Assembly (NCBI RefSeq): GCF_032854445.1
Contig: NC_088304.1
Location: 24,599,513-24,663,512, forward strand
DNA from: Liolophura sinensis
Lineage: Eukaryota; Mollusca; Polyplacophora; Chitonida; Chitonidae
DNA: 64,000 nucleotides
Reading direction: 5' to 3'
The notes under the pieces are model-generated. The model was not told the DNA's origin. It searched no databases and saw only the letters and a program-made list of their open reading frames with translations. Below, piece by piece: positions 21,501 through 28,375 of the stretch; the stretch's first letter is position 1, and each line of letters begins with the position of its first letter. Both the position numbers and the translations under genes were made by a program.

Positions 21501-24117
21501 AGGCCACAGAAGGAAGGACCTACAACTTCCGCTCTGTTGCATCCACTTCTTTATACATGATCAATTCAGGACAAGAATATGTGGATCCAGTGTCTGGGAT
21601 GAGCGTCAGCGCTAACAGCCAACCTCAACTCGCTGATCGCTTCGTACAGGCATGGGGAACAATCGTTGCTACCTGTGCCGCCATAGGTCTCTTCCTGTCT
21701 CTCTGTCTGTTCATTTATCTGTTGATCGTCTACCCAGTCCGAGACGGAACATCCATTCTGGGCTACCTGCTGGTGTTCGGACTGATCATCATGTTCGCGA
21801 TGGTATTCCCGTTCATCCTCCATGCTAACAACCACATCTGCGGACTGAGGCGATTCGGCCTTGGGGTGGCTTACAGCATCTGCTTCGCTGCACTGTTTGT
21901 AAAGCTGGTGGACGCCTGGCGTACGCGACACAAGGCAGAATTCACAGAAGTCAAATACGAGAAACTTGGTCGTCCTATGGGTCTTCTGTTCATCGCATTT
22001 TGTCTGATTGGAATCCAGGTTCTGATTGCTGCGGAGTGGCTCATCCTTCAGCACCCGACCTCTGAGTATGTCATCTACAGGGGCGTCCTATGGCCTCGCT
22101 GCAGCCCTGACCAGGATGTGGGCATGATGAAGAACTATGACACGGGACTTATCCTCTCTCTCGTCTACGTCATGTTTCTCATTTTCCTCTGCATTGTCTT
22201 CGGTTTCTGCACATGGGGCGCCCGCAAAAATCACCGCGAGGCACGCTACATTCTGGGCGTGTCACTATTCAGCGTACTGGTATGGATTCCCTGGAGTTTG
22301 GCGTCCACACTGTCCGAGTACAAGGTGCGTGATCCCGCCGTGGCCATTGGACTGCTGGTGAACGCCTTTGTGATCCTTTTCTTTATACCGCTGAGGAAGC
22401 TCTATCTGTTCAACCGTTACCAGAAGGACCTGAAGGAAGAAGAAAGCAACTCCCATTACCTGATTTCTACTTCGAAAAGTAAGTCACTACATGTCACCAG
22501 GTAACCATTTACACCTGACGTTAATCAAACAAGATGTTTTTCTGATTGTTGAAAGTGCTGTATTTCAGCCAATGTTTGGAACGTAAAAATGCACTTTCAG
22601 AGGCACATGAGAACCATAAAATGATACTTTTGATGCCAATACTTACGTTTTTTTCTGAAAAAGAAATTAGCCAAACTTAACCAGGTGAAAAACGTTGAAC
22701 TTTTGGGTGAAATACGGTAAGGTATTTCTTCAGTTACACAATTTCCAGCGGGCAATGGAAGTCACAGTTAACAAATGCCACTTCCCACCTGTACATGTAT
22801 CAAATCAAAGTTGATGTACAGTGTATGGTGGCACTCTACTGTACTTCTACAGCCTTTTTGCGTGTTTGCAAGGTGTTGATTCAGACATATTCTGAAGGCA
22901 TTATTCTGTGTAGCCCGATAAAAAAAATTTATACATTCTGTGAAACCCTGAAACCGGCCAATTCAGCCGTTGTAGTTTTGTTTCCAAAAAGGCCTCCAAA
23001 ATTGCACTAAAAGTTGCTCTTTCGTATGGGAAAATGTTGAGGAATTAGAGTAATTAAACTGCCCATCAATGTGAACTGTAATGACTGCTGGTCATACGTT
23101 ACAGAAAACATTAAATGACATATTAAAATGACAAAGATTTCTCAAAGCTGACTAACAAATCAAACCTGGAGTATCTTTTGTGACAGTACTCCGTCTAATA
23201 CTTACCTTTCTTCTAACTGGAAATTTGAGGAAATAAAATGTCTTCCATGAGAAAATCCAGCCATTGTCCAATAGCAAAAACACCATTGAGAAAGGCCTGG
23301 CCATATTGTGAAATACATATACTGAATATGTTTTAATTTGAGTATGAATGAATTCCTAACCAAACTGACAAGCTAACTCATATTTGTGTGTCTTTCTATT
23401 TATAGCTGATGACTATTCTATTGCCTACCCGTACGACCAGCAACAGATGGTTTTCCACGACAACAACTCTCTACACAATGGACGCTCCCATATATCAAGA
23501 AGTATGTAGATCTCAACTTTGTTCTCATGCTGTTCTCTTGTTAAGTTGCTGCAGTGAGCTTTGGCTGTAGCCACATGTTGACAGGTTTGACTGTGGCCAC
23601 ATGTTGACAGGTTTGACCGTGGCCACATGTTGACAGGTTTGACTGTGGCCATATGTTGACAGGTTTGACTGGTACCAGACCTGCTGCAGTGGTTTCCTGC
23701 ACCCGTAAACTGCCATCATAAAAATGAAATATTTGTATTCTTGAGTATCGTGCAAAGAGTCATTGGGATAACCTAATATGATGCATTATATGGTTTTGTC
23801 TTGGCTCTGCCTAATTTCTTTCTGACTGCCAGGTTTCCTTCTGACTGCCAGGTTTCCTTCTGACTGCCTGATTTCCTTCTGACAGCCTGGTTTCCCTGAG
23901 CGTTAGGTTATGTGTCACTTAACTCACTGTACCTCCCTACTGTACCTGATTTCCTCTTTTCTTTGCTTGGTTTCATCTGGGCTCTGCTTTCCTCTCGGAT
24001 CCATTTTTTCCTCTGTTATTTTGTTTTTGCCTTTTTCCTGCCAGAATGAGAAAAACTGACAGGTTGTAATGTACATATTTGTCTGTTTTCTTTGTTTCAG
24101 GTGAAGTCCTTCATTGA
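1916..24117 (+). CDS. Gene A: class C GPCR with five tandem Venus-flytrap domains
   Basis: Predicted plasma-membrane receptor of 2,859 residues from 13 coding exons: 1916-2120, 3625-3738, 5639-5758, 6802-6971, 7358-8251, 10197-11648, 11970-13415, 14610-14787, 15899-17196, 18091-19590, 21389-22478, 23406-23501, 24101-24117. All introns are GT-AG; exon lengths sum to 8,580 nt with no frame conflict. Order: signal peptide (1-20), VFT1 (about 30-500), VFT2 (about 556-985), VFT3 (about 1045-1467), VFT4 (about 1520-1959), VFT5 (about 2012-2459), seven-helix core (about 2546-2799), short cytoplasmic tail. Each VFT has the early Cys pair, an ATS motif and an mGluR-type NPWF-like motif (DPWF, NPWF, NPWF, NPWF, DDWF). 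The mGluR family normally has one VFT plus a nine-cysteine domain; here there are five VFTs and only three-cysteine linkers. The ligand is unknown. The start was chosen because a 3' splice site ends at 1911 and a signal peptide follows. Two adjacent fused genes or a skipped splice are possible but fit less well. Confidence 0.88.
2121..3624 (+). other. Gene A intron 1
   Basis: A phase-1 intron of 1,504 bp. It carries a (TA)n tract at 2199-2243, a dispersed SINE-like repeat at about 2530-2826, older repeat remnants at about 3089-3480, and a second (TA)n tract at 3486-3530. The acceptor follows a run of T (3609-3621). The 141-codon frame starting at 2052 crosses the donor and reads through the (TA)n tract, so it is not a gene. 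Confidence 0.8.
3625..3738 (+). CDS. Gene A exon 2: VFT1, first helix
   Basis: 114 nt, phase 1 to phase 1. With the split codon it reads DSMQGFEATRWILDLLNKKN, the first VFT helix after CGPPIS, followed by the strand ending PGVKLG. The acceptor is a long T tract plus cag; the donor is ctag|gtgagt. Class C receptors have G-x-x-x-x-x-A-x-x-x-A-I/L-x-x-I-N here, which this matches in spacing. Confidence 0.85.
4152..5185. repeat. 71-bp minisatellite in gene A intron 2
   Basis: About 14 copies of a 71-bp unit containing 'ggcttcctccctgttctttt', 'cagtttttctgctgcatatc' and 'aagatgtttgagaaacatgg'. Because 71 is not a multiple of 3, the same short peptide (MFEKHGKVQWLPPC) returns in a different frame each unit, which explains the ladder of small open frames spaced 71 bp apart on both strands. 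They are not genes. The array fills most of intron 2 (3739-5638). Confidence 0.95.
5336..5632. repeat. Degenerate 'gtatttgtgctacttgtat' repeat
   Basis: Irregular short repeats built on gtatttg and cttgtatg words (for example 'cctcacttgtatgcctcact') fill the 300 bp before the exon 3 acceptor. The unit is too decayed to give one length. The pyrimidine-rich last copies merge into the 3' splice site at 5637-5638. Confidence 0.7.
5639..5758 (+). CDS. Gene A exon 3: VFT1 Cys pair and following helix
   Basis: 120 nt, phase 1 to phase 1, reading G-MRVMDTCMRAEKALGGATEL and on. The DTC carries the second Cys of the first conserved VFT pair (mGluR family: L-G-x-x-x-x-D-T-C). The exon ends TNKAML before donor catgctgg|gtaaga. 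Junctions to exons 2 and 4 give continuous VFT sequence (KLGMRVMDTC; AMLGIIDM). Confidence 0.85.
6401..6585 (+). repeat. SINE, 5'-truncated, in gene A intron 3
   Basis: Matches the body and 3' end of the tRNA-derived SINE family seen whole at 20961-21211: 'ttcaagtccagctcatgctg', the gaaggtctgccagca block, then gtataagtgaaatattgttgagta and the caaataaataaa tail. The tRNA-like head is missing. The overlapping open frames at 6288-6582 are not genes. Confidence 0.85.
6802..6971 (+). CDS. Gene A exon 4: VFT1 hinge and ATS motif
   Basis: 170 nt, entering in phase 1 and leaving in phase 0 (ends GLTR, donor agg|gtaagg). It encodes IIDMNPSPVAAELAELGEQY and the strand PVVSFAATSSDLS, followed by FMRTIQPERKG. 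The ATS matches the class C motif whose Thr contacts the ligand alpha-amino group in mGluRs. The Asp normally found in the following P-P-D is absent (QPER), which speaks against canonical amino-acid binding in VFT1. Confidence 0.85.
7358..8251 (+). CDS. Gene A exon 5: rest of VFT1
   Basis: 894 nt, phase 0 at both ends, residues about 204-501. It reads from AVNEVLRHLKWTYITAVYTD through lobe 2 to the return into lobe 1: DDPWFAEWYMTEYQCNLP (the mGluR-type NPWF block), a late Cys pair (LCQGVSGMC), and the terminal strands ending YKFIR. The donor cgg|gtaaga cuts at the same structural point as the ends of exons 6, 7, 9 and 10. The aspartate of the mGluR G-S-D-x-W motif is not evident (VFADSISISS), so VFT1 may be structural. 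Confidence 0.87.
8252..10196 (+). other. Gene A intron 5
   Basis: A phase-0 intron of 1,945 bp. It holds a short 19-bp repeat (gtgtggcctaacacatct; 8548-8624, about four copies) and a SINE fragment at 9130-9272. Nothing else is recognised. The acceptor is 'gactgtttctatag|gttgcc'. Confidence 0.8.
9130..9272 (+). repeat. SINE fragment (3' half) in gene A intron 5
   Basis: Shares ctgccagcaacctgcagatggtc, the cctggtttcctcccaccata block and the 'tcttgagtatgacgtaaaac' end followed by an (AAATAG/AAATAA)n tail with the full SINE at 20961-21211. Head absent; more diverged than the full copies. Confidence 0.85.
10197..11648 (+). CDS. Gene A exon 6: linker and VFT2 (module 1)
   Basis: 1,452 nt (484 codons), phase 0 to phase 0, residues 502-985. 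It starts with the strand after VFT1 (VATVLGKNEPVIFTGLQMFD), then a three-Cys linker CPTSGCELC (Cys 536, 541, 544), then a whole VFT: NGLFTVHRAGPTALSCGPLS, LGMLAFDDCQ (paired Cys), SYAATSPVLSN, TIPSD, TSYGRDG, IGSETWG and TNPWFAEQY. Pocket positions are partly kept: ATS, the Asp of PSD and the Tyr of SYG; Glu replaces the Asp of mGluR G-S-D. Symmetric phases mean this exon can be duplicated or skipped without breaking frame. Donor cgtcag|gtaaca. Confidence 0.88.
11970..13415 (+). CDS. Gene A exon 7: linker and VFT3 (module 2)
   Basis: 1,446 nt (482 codons), phase 0 to 0, residues 986-1467. Begins IATYKPKDNLLELEG, then linker CPGLCLEC (Cys 1025, 1029, 1032), then VFT3: VFDVHKSGEFPFSCGELS, LGHLVFDGCTNP, SPGATSPLLNS, TVPSD, HGNPWFREHF and a late Cys pair (KCGSNYTSVC). 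The mGluR Tyr after TM-distal lobe hinge is not seen (APDSASQAL) and the G-S-D aspartate position reads FLTNQD, so this pocket is more diverged than VFT4 or VFT5. Acceptor 'accttatttcag', donor gaagag|gtgagt. Confidence 0.88.
13668..13984. repeat. 29-bp minisatellite in gene A intron 7
   Basis: About eleven copies of a 29-bp unit, 'aggtcatattaaagttgatg' plus acaggtcac. Units vary as acaggtcac, ataggtgac and acaggtgac. It starts about 250 bp after the exon 7 donor. Confidence 0.93.
14186..14440 (-). repeat. Full-length tRNA-derived SINE in gene A intron 7
   Basis: Reverse strand reads ggggcctccgtggctcagttggttagcgca, a tRNA-like head with an A-box-like tggctcagttgg, then a body with ttcaagtccagctcatgctg and a 3' end gagtacggcgtaaaacaccaatc. 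It is one of three near-complete copies in the window and is inserted antisense to gene A, 170 bp before exon 8. Confidence 0.9.
14610..14787 (+). CDS. Gene A exon 8: linker with furin-like site, start of VFT4
   Basis: 178 nt, entering in phase 0 and leaving in phase 1, residues 1468-1527. It encodes LGKLNQDGSITANLASNARARRSK, then the linker CTGQCSQC (Cys 1499, 1503, 1506), then NADIFIG, the first VFT4 strand. RARR-S at residues 1486-1489 (bases 14664-14675) fits the furin rule R-X-K/R-R. This is the only module with an intron between linker and VFT. Acceptor 'ccatttttctcag', donor ggag|gtaaga (14788). Confidence 0.82.
14664..14675 (+). other. Putative furin/proprotein-convertase site RARR
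   Basis: Codons cga gca agg agg give RARR followed by SK in the flexible linker between VFT3 and VFT4, upstream of the linker cysteines. The motif R-X-[K/R]-R is the consensus for furin-type convertases in the secretory pathway. Cleavage would separate VFT1-3 from VFT4-5 plus the membrane part unless a disulfide or contact holds them. Seen in sequence; cleavage itself is inference. Confidence 0.5.
15333..15598. repeat. About 30-bp minisatellite in gene A intron 8
   Basis: About nine units around 'atactgtatgtagaatgtgt' plus aaaatataa. Minus-strand frames read as Tyr/His/Phe-rich repeats (YILHNLHTIFTF) and are artefacts of the array. Intron 8 (14788-15898) has no other recognised feature. Confidence 0.88.
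15899..17196 (+). CDS. Gene A exon 9: VFT4
   Basis: 1,298 nt, entering in phase 1 and leaving in phase 0, residues 1527-1959. Reads GLFDVHKAGPTPFTCGNINK, FGGAAFDVCQQP (paired Cys), YIGPFDSESS, QVSYGATSLELRN, SVPADD, IGTDKWGADP, NTNPWFDEYYEAVFGC and INAVFSVAKGVHNA with a late Cys pair (HCGPGYSFAC). It keeps the S-x-S-S, ATS, Asp (PAD) and Asp (GTD) positions of mGluR pockets, but the Tyr of NYG is Val (NSVGEKG) and the helix lysine near INAVF is Tyr. With exon 8 it forms module 3 (1,476 nt, phase 0 to 0). Acceptor 'ttccttcttcag', donor gaagat|gtaagt. Confidence 0.88.
17197..18090 (+). other. Gene A intron 9
   Basis: A phase-0 intron of 894 bp, more than half of it the 24-bp array at 17526-18022. 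The exon 10 acceptor (tttgctag) lies only about 68 bp after the array. Open frames on both strands over 160 codons come from the array. Confidence 0.85.
17526..18022. repeat. 24-bp CA/C-rich minisatellite with G-run minus strand
   Basis: About 20 copies of 'acacagtccctgccacaacc' plus ccac (24 bp), with subtypes ccacaacccc, ccacatcccc, gcaaccacacga and gcagccaccccc. 24 is a multiple of 3, so four or more frames stay open throughout and read HTVPATTP, THSPCHNP or CVWGCGRD. On the minus strand every unit has GGGG and GGG runs, so the array could form G-quadruplexes. Not a gene: it starts and ends inside intron 9. Confidence 0.95.
18091..19590 (+). CDS. Gene A exon 10: linker and VFT5 (module 4)
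   Basis: 1,500 nt (500 codons), phase 0 to 0, residues 1960-2459. Starts VGSYNDTHFLKIDASY, linker CNTEMPGDCVEC (Cys 1983, 1991, 1994), then VFT5: ILNVHKAGSSSLECGEINME, LGGLALDTCSSP, GNSNSI, SQSATSVELSDKD, TVPPDDKQALVMVDIIHRMG, YNDYGKSSVEFLL, IGSDTWGD and PDDWFEEFY. This is the most mGluR-like domain: it keeps Ser, the ATS Thr, the Asp of PPD, the Tyr of DYG and the Asp of GSD. The mGluR K-x-x-F-V-I-N-A lysine is not present (VLHTIIATY). As the membrane-proximal VFT it is the best candidate for the domain that drives the helices. Donor aaaaag|gtaagt. Confidence 0.9.
19872..20520. repeat. 43-bp minisatellite in gene A intron 10
   Basis: About 15 copies of a 43-bp unit, 'cataagacctggtggaagtg' plus cttgcctttcaatcactgtgtca. 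Variants alternate acctgg and acatgg, and gtgtca, gtgaca and gtgacg. It starts about 280 bp after the exon 10 donor. Confidence 0.94.
20961..21211 (+). repeat. Full-length tRNA-derived SINE in gene A intron 10
   Basis: Reference copy in this window: head 'gggcctccgtggctcagttg' with gttagcgtgctagcgcag and a B-box-like region near gtgagtccaag, a conserved body (gaaggtctgcggaacctgcggatggtc), a 3' end ttgagtatggcgtaaaacaccaatc, and an (AAATA)n tail. It lies about 180 bp before exon 11. Confidence 0.92.
21389..22478 (+). CDS. Gene A exon 11: stalk and seven-transmembrane class C core
   Basis: 1,090 nt, phase 0 to phase 1, residues 2460-2823. After IGTWQDGLNL comes a short CPVGSQCKC (Cys 2488, 2494, 2496) in place of the nine-Cys domain of mGluRs. 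Seven hydrophobic helices follow: TM1 about 2546-2570, TM2 2581-2604, TM3 2610-2635, TM4 2655-2680, TM5 2711-2735, TM6 2744-2766, TM7 2775-2799. Class C marks: TM3-top Cys (HICGLRRFGLGVAYS) and loop-2 Cys (WPRCSP) for the conserved disulfide, NHREARYILG before TM6, and PLRKLYLF after TM7. Acceptor 'ttcatctgctttcag', donor aaaa|gtaagt. The reading frame runs on past the donor for eight codons (SKSLHVTR, stop), a possible retained-intron end. Confidence 0.92.
23406..23501 (+). CDS. Gene A exon 12: cytoplasmic tail
   Basis: 96 nt, phase 1 to 1. Reads T-DDYSIAYPYDQQQMVFHDNN and on to HNGRSHISR. Tyrosine- and Asn-rich tail with no recognised motif. Acceptor 'tttctatttatag', donor caagaa|gtatgt. 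Gene B has a phase-1 tail exon in the same place with unrelated sequence apart from a shared S-R-S near the end. Confidence 0.75.
23566..23668. repeat. 26-bp repeat in gene A intron 12
   Basis: Four copies of 'tgtggccacatgttgacagg' plus tttgac. A second array of four 20-bp units (ctgactgccaggtttccttc) sits at 23816-23895. Confidence 0.88.
24101..24117 (+). CDS. Gene A exon 13: last codons
   Basis: Acceptor 'ttttctttgtttcag' ends at 24100. The split codon gives Ser, then EVLH and stop TGA at 24115-24117, so the protein ends SRSEVLH. The exon is short but the acceptor is strong and the phase fits. The alternative is read-through of exon 12 into intron 12, which adds only a couple of codons (SM, then stop). 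Confidence 0.65.
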
Positions 24118-25280
24118 CCAACTGAATAAAGGGACTGCTTACACAATGTAAATGTTACAGCTTCAAAAAATGCCCAGTTTTTGGCACCAACTTGGTTATT
24201 GTTGTCTAGCGGGTCATTTTAACGGCCCATTATGTTAGAACAAGTGTCAGAACACCTGTCATATAAGTGAAATATTTTTGAGTATGGCGTAAAACACCCC
24301 AATCAAATAAATAAATGAATAAATATTCTGCAACAGGACATTGTTTGAAACAATAAACTCTGTTTATTCTGCAGAGTAGCTTTGTCTTCATAATGTATTT
24401 GCATGTAAAGGTCAACAGTCATGTAATGTGTCAAATACTGGAGAAAATAAAACCTATTAAAGGAAAAAAAACTGTGTGCAACATTTTTAAAATTTTAACC
24501 AGCAAATGATAAAAAGCTATAGTTTTAATGAATACGGCTTTACACCATTAAATTTGTTCCATGTGGATTTTTAAATAGGTGCTTGGATACATAGAGAAAA
24601 GTCTAGATTTTAGATTTCTCAGTATTGGTTAATGTTGAACAGAACGATAATGGTTTCTCATTGTTTTTGTAGTGAACAAATTGTTGAGAGGTTATTAAGC
24701 TGTGATATTTATATGAGGATACTAAATCAGCTAGGTGTAGGCCTAAATGATGGTAGGATTTAATACAGTGGCAAAAAAAATCAAAATTTTTAGGGTATTT
24801 AATTGAAGTATAATCATTTTAGTCTCAATTTAGGGTTATATCTTAAAGTACATTTTATACCTGTATATAGCGAGTGTTGTTGTTGTAAGGAAGGCCATTT
24901 ATTGTACTTTAGAATGTAACAAAAAAATGTGGCAAAATAAAGTTGCGTAAGAAGTTCAACTATTACAAAAACATTTCCAAAGATAAATATTTTTACAGGC
25001 TTTGTAAATTTTGCTTTCTGTCTTTAATTAATTTACATCAATTTCTTGTAAGTATTTACATCTTGCAATTGTTACATGTATTCTGTACTGTTCATAGTCA
25101 TCGAATTAGTATGCAACTATGTTTGAGTCTATTTTGTATCAGACATAGAGCGTCAAGATGTGAAAAAATTGATGTAAATAGTGTAATTTGTGATTTATTT
25201 GTACATCTCTTATATATTTTTGTACCACACCATTACAAGACAGATAACTGGTGTAAAATAAATGTATCCTTTACATTCCA
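24118..25280 (+). other. Probable gene A 3' UTR
   Basis: AT-rich non-coding sequence containing a SINE 3' end (24253-24328). Candidate AATAAA signals are at 24446-24451, 24936-24941 and 25257-25262. The last is followed by a GT-rich stretch (tctgtttgtttgttatttta), the usual layout of a cleavage site. Which one is used cannot be told from sequence. Confidence 0.5.
24253..24328 (+). repeat. SINE 3' end in gene A 3' UTR
   Basis: Only the terminal block remains: gtcatataagtgaaatatttttgag, then 'tatggcgtaaaacacc' and an (AAATA)n tail. Confidence 0.8.
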
Positions 25281-25515
25281 TTTCTGTTTGTTTGTTATTT
25301 TATTTGATAGTCCTATTGAGTAAAGGAAAAGACCTCTAATAATCAAAGTTTATGGACCATATTGTCAGAGTTTTTCCAACCCTAAACACTGAACGTTGTA
25401 ATAGCTCTTTTTACGCATGAGTGAAAAGTTACTGAAATAATGTTTCAAACACTTTTCAGTAAAATCTACAAAAAAATTGAAGTGTTTGTACACATAATTT
25501 TCAGTTACATAGACA

Positions 25516-25830
25516 CAGGCCCTGGCCGAGTGGTTAGGGTGCTCGCCTTTCACTTCGGTTCAATCCCATTTGTTTTCTACATTCCTCTGATATCATTGTT
25601 CTCTTGGACTTGATGGCAGTAAGCATTTGAAAATATTCTGATGTGCAATCTTGCATGAAGTTCCTTAAAGATATATGCCCTGTCATATGTAGGAAAGTTC
25701 ACCAGTAACTCGCCAAAGGCTAGTGGTTTACTCTCAATCCTCTACTCCTGAAACTAGCCACTGTCTTTTATGTGAAAATATTTTGGTACAGTGTAATGTT
25801 GGTCAATAAAATCAGGCACTAGTCCTAAAT
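25516..25830 (+). repeat. tRNA-headed SINE of a second family
   Basis: Head 'ggccctggccgagtggttag' with ggttcaatccc resembles the A and B boxes of a tRNA gene. The body resembles the repeat remnant at about 3290-3480 (aggctagtggtttac versus aggccagtggttttac). It ends near a cagtgtaatgttggtcaataaaa tail. Confidence 0.55.
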
Positions 25831-25834
25831 AAAA

Positions 25835-26394
25835 GCAGGTGTTCCAGAGAGGCAGTGCACAAAAGCTGGAGTTCCAGAGAGGCAGTGCACAAGGGCTGGA
25901 GTTCCAGAGAGGCAGAGCACAAAGGCTGGTGTTCCAGAGAGGCTGTGCACAAATGCTGGTTTTCCAGTGAGGCTGTGCCCTTCCATGGATGCAGTACACG
26001 AAAGCTGCTCTTCCATGCATGCAGTACACGAAAGCTGCTCTTCCATGCATGCAGTACACGAAAGCTGCTCTTCCATGGATTCAGTGCACGAAAGCTGCTC
26101 TTCCATAGTTGCAGTACACGAAAGCTGCCCTTCCATGGATGCGGTACACGAAAGCTGCTCTTCCATGGATGCAGTACACGAAAGCTGCTCTTCCATGGAT
26201 GCAGTGCACGAAAGCTGCTCTTCCATGCATGCAGTACACGAAAGCTGCTCTTCCATGGATGCAGTGCACGAAAGCTGCTCTTCCATGGATGCAGTACACG
26301 AAAGCTGCTCTTCCATGGATGCAGTACACGAAAGCTGCTCTTCCATGGATGCAGTACACGAAAGCTGCTCTTCCATGGATGCGGTGCACGAAAG
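25835..26394. repeat. 30-bp minisatellite, open in many frames
   Basis: About 19 copies of a 30-bp unit, in two subfamilies with a sharp change near 25970: first five units 'gttccagagaggcagtgcac' plus aaaagctgga, then fourteen units 'cttccatggatgcagtacac' plus gaaagctgct. Ten codons per unit means long open frames on both strands (216, 203 and 96 codons on +, 246, 102 and 101 on -), read for example as AVHESCSSMD or MEEQLSCTAS. No start context, splice site or domain supports any of them. Confidence 0.93.
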
Positions 26395-27229
26395 ATTAGT
26401 AAATTGCAAATACATCTGTGTACTAAAGACTACTATTTGTCTTCGCAATTGGCCTTGTTCGAACTTCGCCCACCTGAAATGCAAATACAGGTCAGTACCA
26501 GTTAACATTAACCTGCTTGAGTCTTGGACATTAAAAACCCAAGGGCCACTCAAGAAAGAAACCACTGATTTATACTGAAGGTATTTAATTTACCTTCCAC
26601 ATGAGTGAAATATATATGGTCAAACACCCTAAAAATCCGTAAGTAACAGTCATTGGAACTAAAAGGCGTTGTATTAAAAGAAAAATGGGTTTATCAGCCC
26701 ACAACCCACAGAAGAGTGAATATTCGGTCCGAACCAGAGGACGTCTTTACCACCCACAAATGTTACGTTTGTCTCACAATTTTTTTTCTCACCATCTTCT
26801 AAGTTATGGGGATTTCAAGTAGCCTGCAGGGATAAAGGATATAAAGGATTTTTCAACTTTAATAATTAAACAAAAACAGGCATCGACAAACTGAACCGTG
26901 GCCTTGTTCTGGCTGCCTGGCAAGAGCGTGGTGTTGCAAAGACGTTCGTGTCATAGATTTACATATAATCTATGTATATATAACTGGAGCAACTGCCTGA
27001 TTTCTCAGATTGAAAACTGCGCTAGAAGAAGCAGGATATTGCCAACTATCAGCATTTTCTACCACAAGAACATTCTCGCCGTCTTGTGTCTTCAACCATC
27101 TTCTCTGGAGCATTATGTTGGTTCCTGCAAGCGTTAATGTTGTCATCAGGTCGATTGTTGTGTGCTGCCTCATCCTACCAAAAAGTGCAAACTTTGTCTT
27201 CTAGAGCTTGCTTCCGGAGATTCTGCATA
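26395..27229. other. Intergenic stretch with nothing recognised
   Basis: No domain, RNA gene or tandem array seen. Overlapping frames of 60-80 codons on both strands at 26898-27204 have no recognisable motif. Confidence 0.5.
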
Positions 27230-27965
27230 AGATGCCTGATTCCATAAAACACAAGCACCTGATCACCAAAAACGGCAGGCTGGCACCAAGAAAAGACTGT
27301 ACACCCTAAAATACACAGAATTACATATATATAAGCGTCAAGTCCGACATTCATATACCATTCGTAGTCCGCAAAGGGCGTTCCAAGTCGATAATCGCAG
27401 ATCCATTTCCACAACAACGTTTAACAATAACTCCCAAAGACAAAGGTATGTAAGAAATTATACAAATAAGATATAAAGCCGGTAACACACAAGAGAGAAA
27501 CGGTCATCAGTTTTCAATGATGCCGGGCTGGCAGTTGATATTCCCGGCATGAATTCCACATCAAAGTTCGAATTCGTAGTCCGTGAATGAGTTCCATGTC
27601 AAATAACAGGTAAACAAGTATCTCAGTCGCGCTTTCATTGCAACTGTTCATAAAGGCATCATGCTGATGTAATTAGCATGGCTACCTTTACGGCCCCTAG
27701 CCCCAGGTTAAGCGGTATTAGATACAGTTTGAAAATGACGAGCGTTACACACCCTAAACGATCAGATTATGATTCAAAAGTAACGGACGATTACGTCTTT
27801 CCCGTTAATATGTAAAGAACTCATGCTACAAGAGGCGCCATCTATGATGTTACACGTGACATACAAGATAGACAGTTACACTGGGCAACCTGTGCCATCT
27901 ATGTTGTTAAATACCATGTACGTGATAGATATGTACATATGTCCCTCCCGAAAAACGGAAGTTCT
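27230..27965 (-). repeat. Composite repeat: 600-bp block inside another repeat
   Basis: On the minus strand 27330-27930 matches 52150-52780 over about 600 bp (shared words: acctggggctaggggccgta, ttaccggctttat, 'atggatcttgcgattatcga'). Part of it recurs at 44825-45018. The flanks (accaaaaacggcagg... cacagaatta and ggaagttctaatgggggtctgtgtcc) recur at 55045-55165 without the block. This suggests a mobile 600-bp unit that entered an older repeat; the family is not recognised. Confidence 0.7.
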
Positions 27966-28375
27966 AATGGGGGTCTGTGTCCATTTGTACTTGCTCTGCG
28001 CTTACAGATGTCCGCCTCTGAGATAGGGTGAAATGGACATGGGGGCAATTGTCTTTATAATGCTGTCATTCAACAGATTCCATGGTCGCCATTCGCAACG
28101 ATTGGCATTCGACCAATGATTGGCATGATTGGCATGTCGACCTAGATTTCGATATCTTAAAAATGTTACCACTTAATAAATATCGGACCTTTTATCTATA
28201 AGCAATGTGATATTGCCTTATAAAAAGCAGGTTTTAATGCTGCTACCACATTCGTTGATCGTCTGTGGGAAAAACCATTCCGTGCTTTCATGTATTTTTT
28301 ATGTGTATTTATATATTTTTTGCTTCTTTGTGATTTGTTTGTTTTTTTATTTATATGATTGTTGCCTAAAGCCAT

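Noticed and set aside
21566-22054. 162-codon minus-strand frame
   Set aside because: Shadow of the seven-helix exon of gene A on the other strand.
25825-26578. 246-codon minus and 216/203-codon plus frames
   Set aside because: Produced by a 30-bp stop-free minisatellite; every frame repeats a 10-residue unit.
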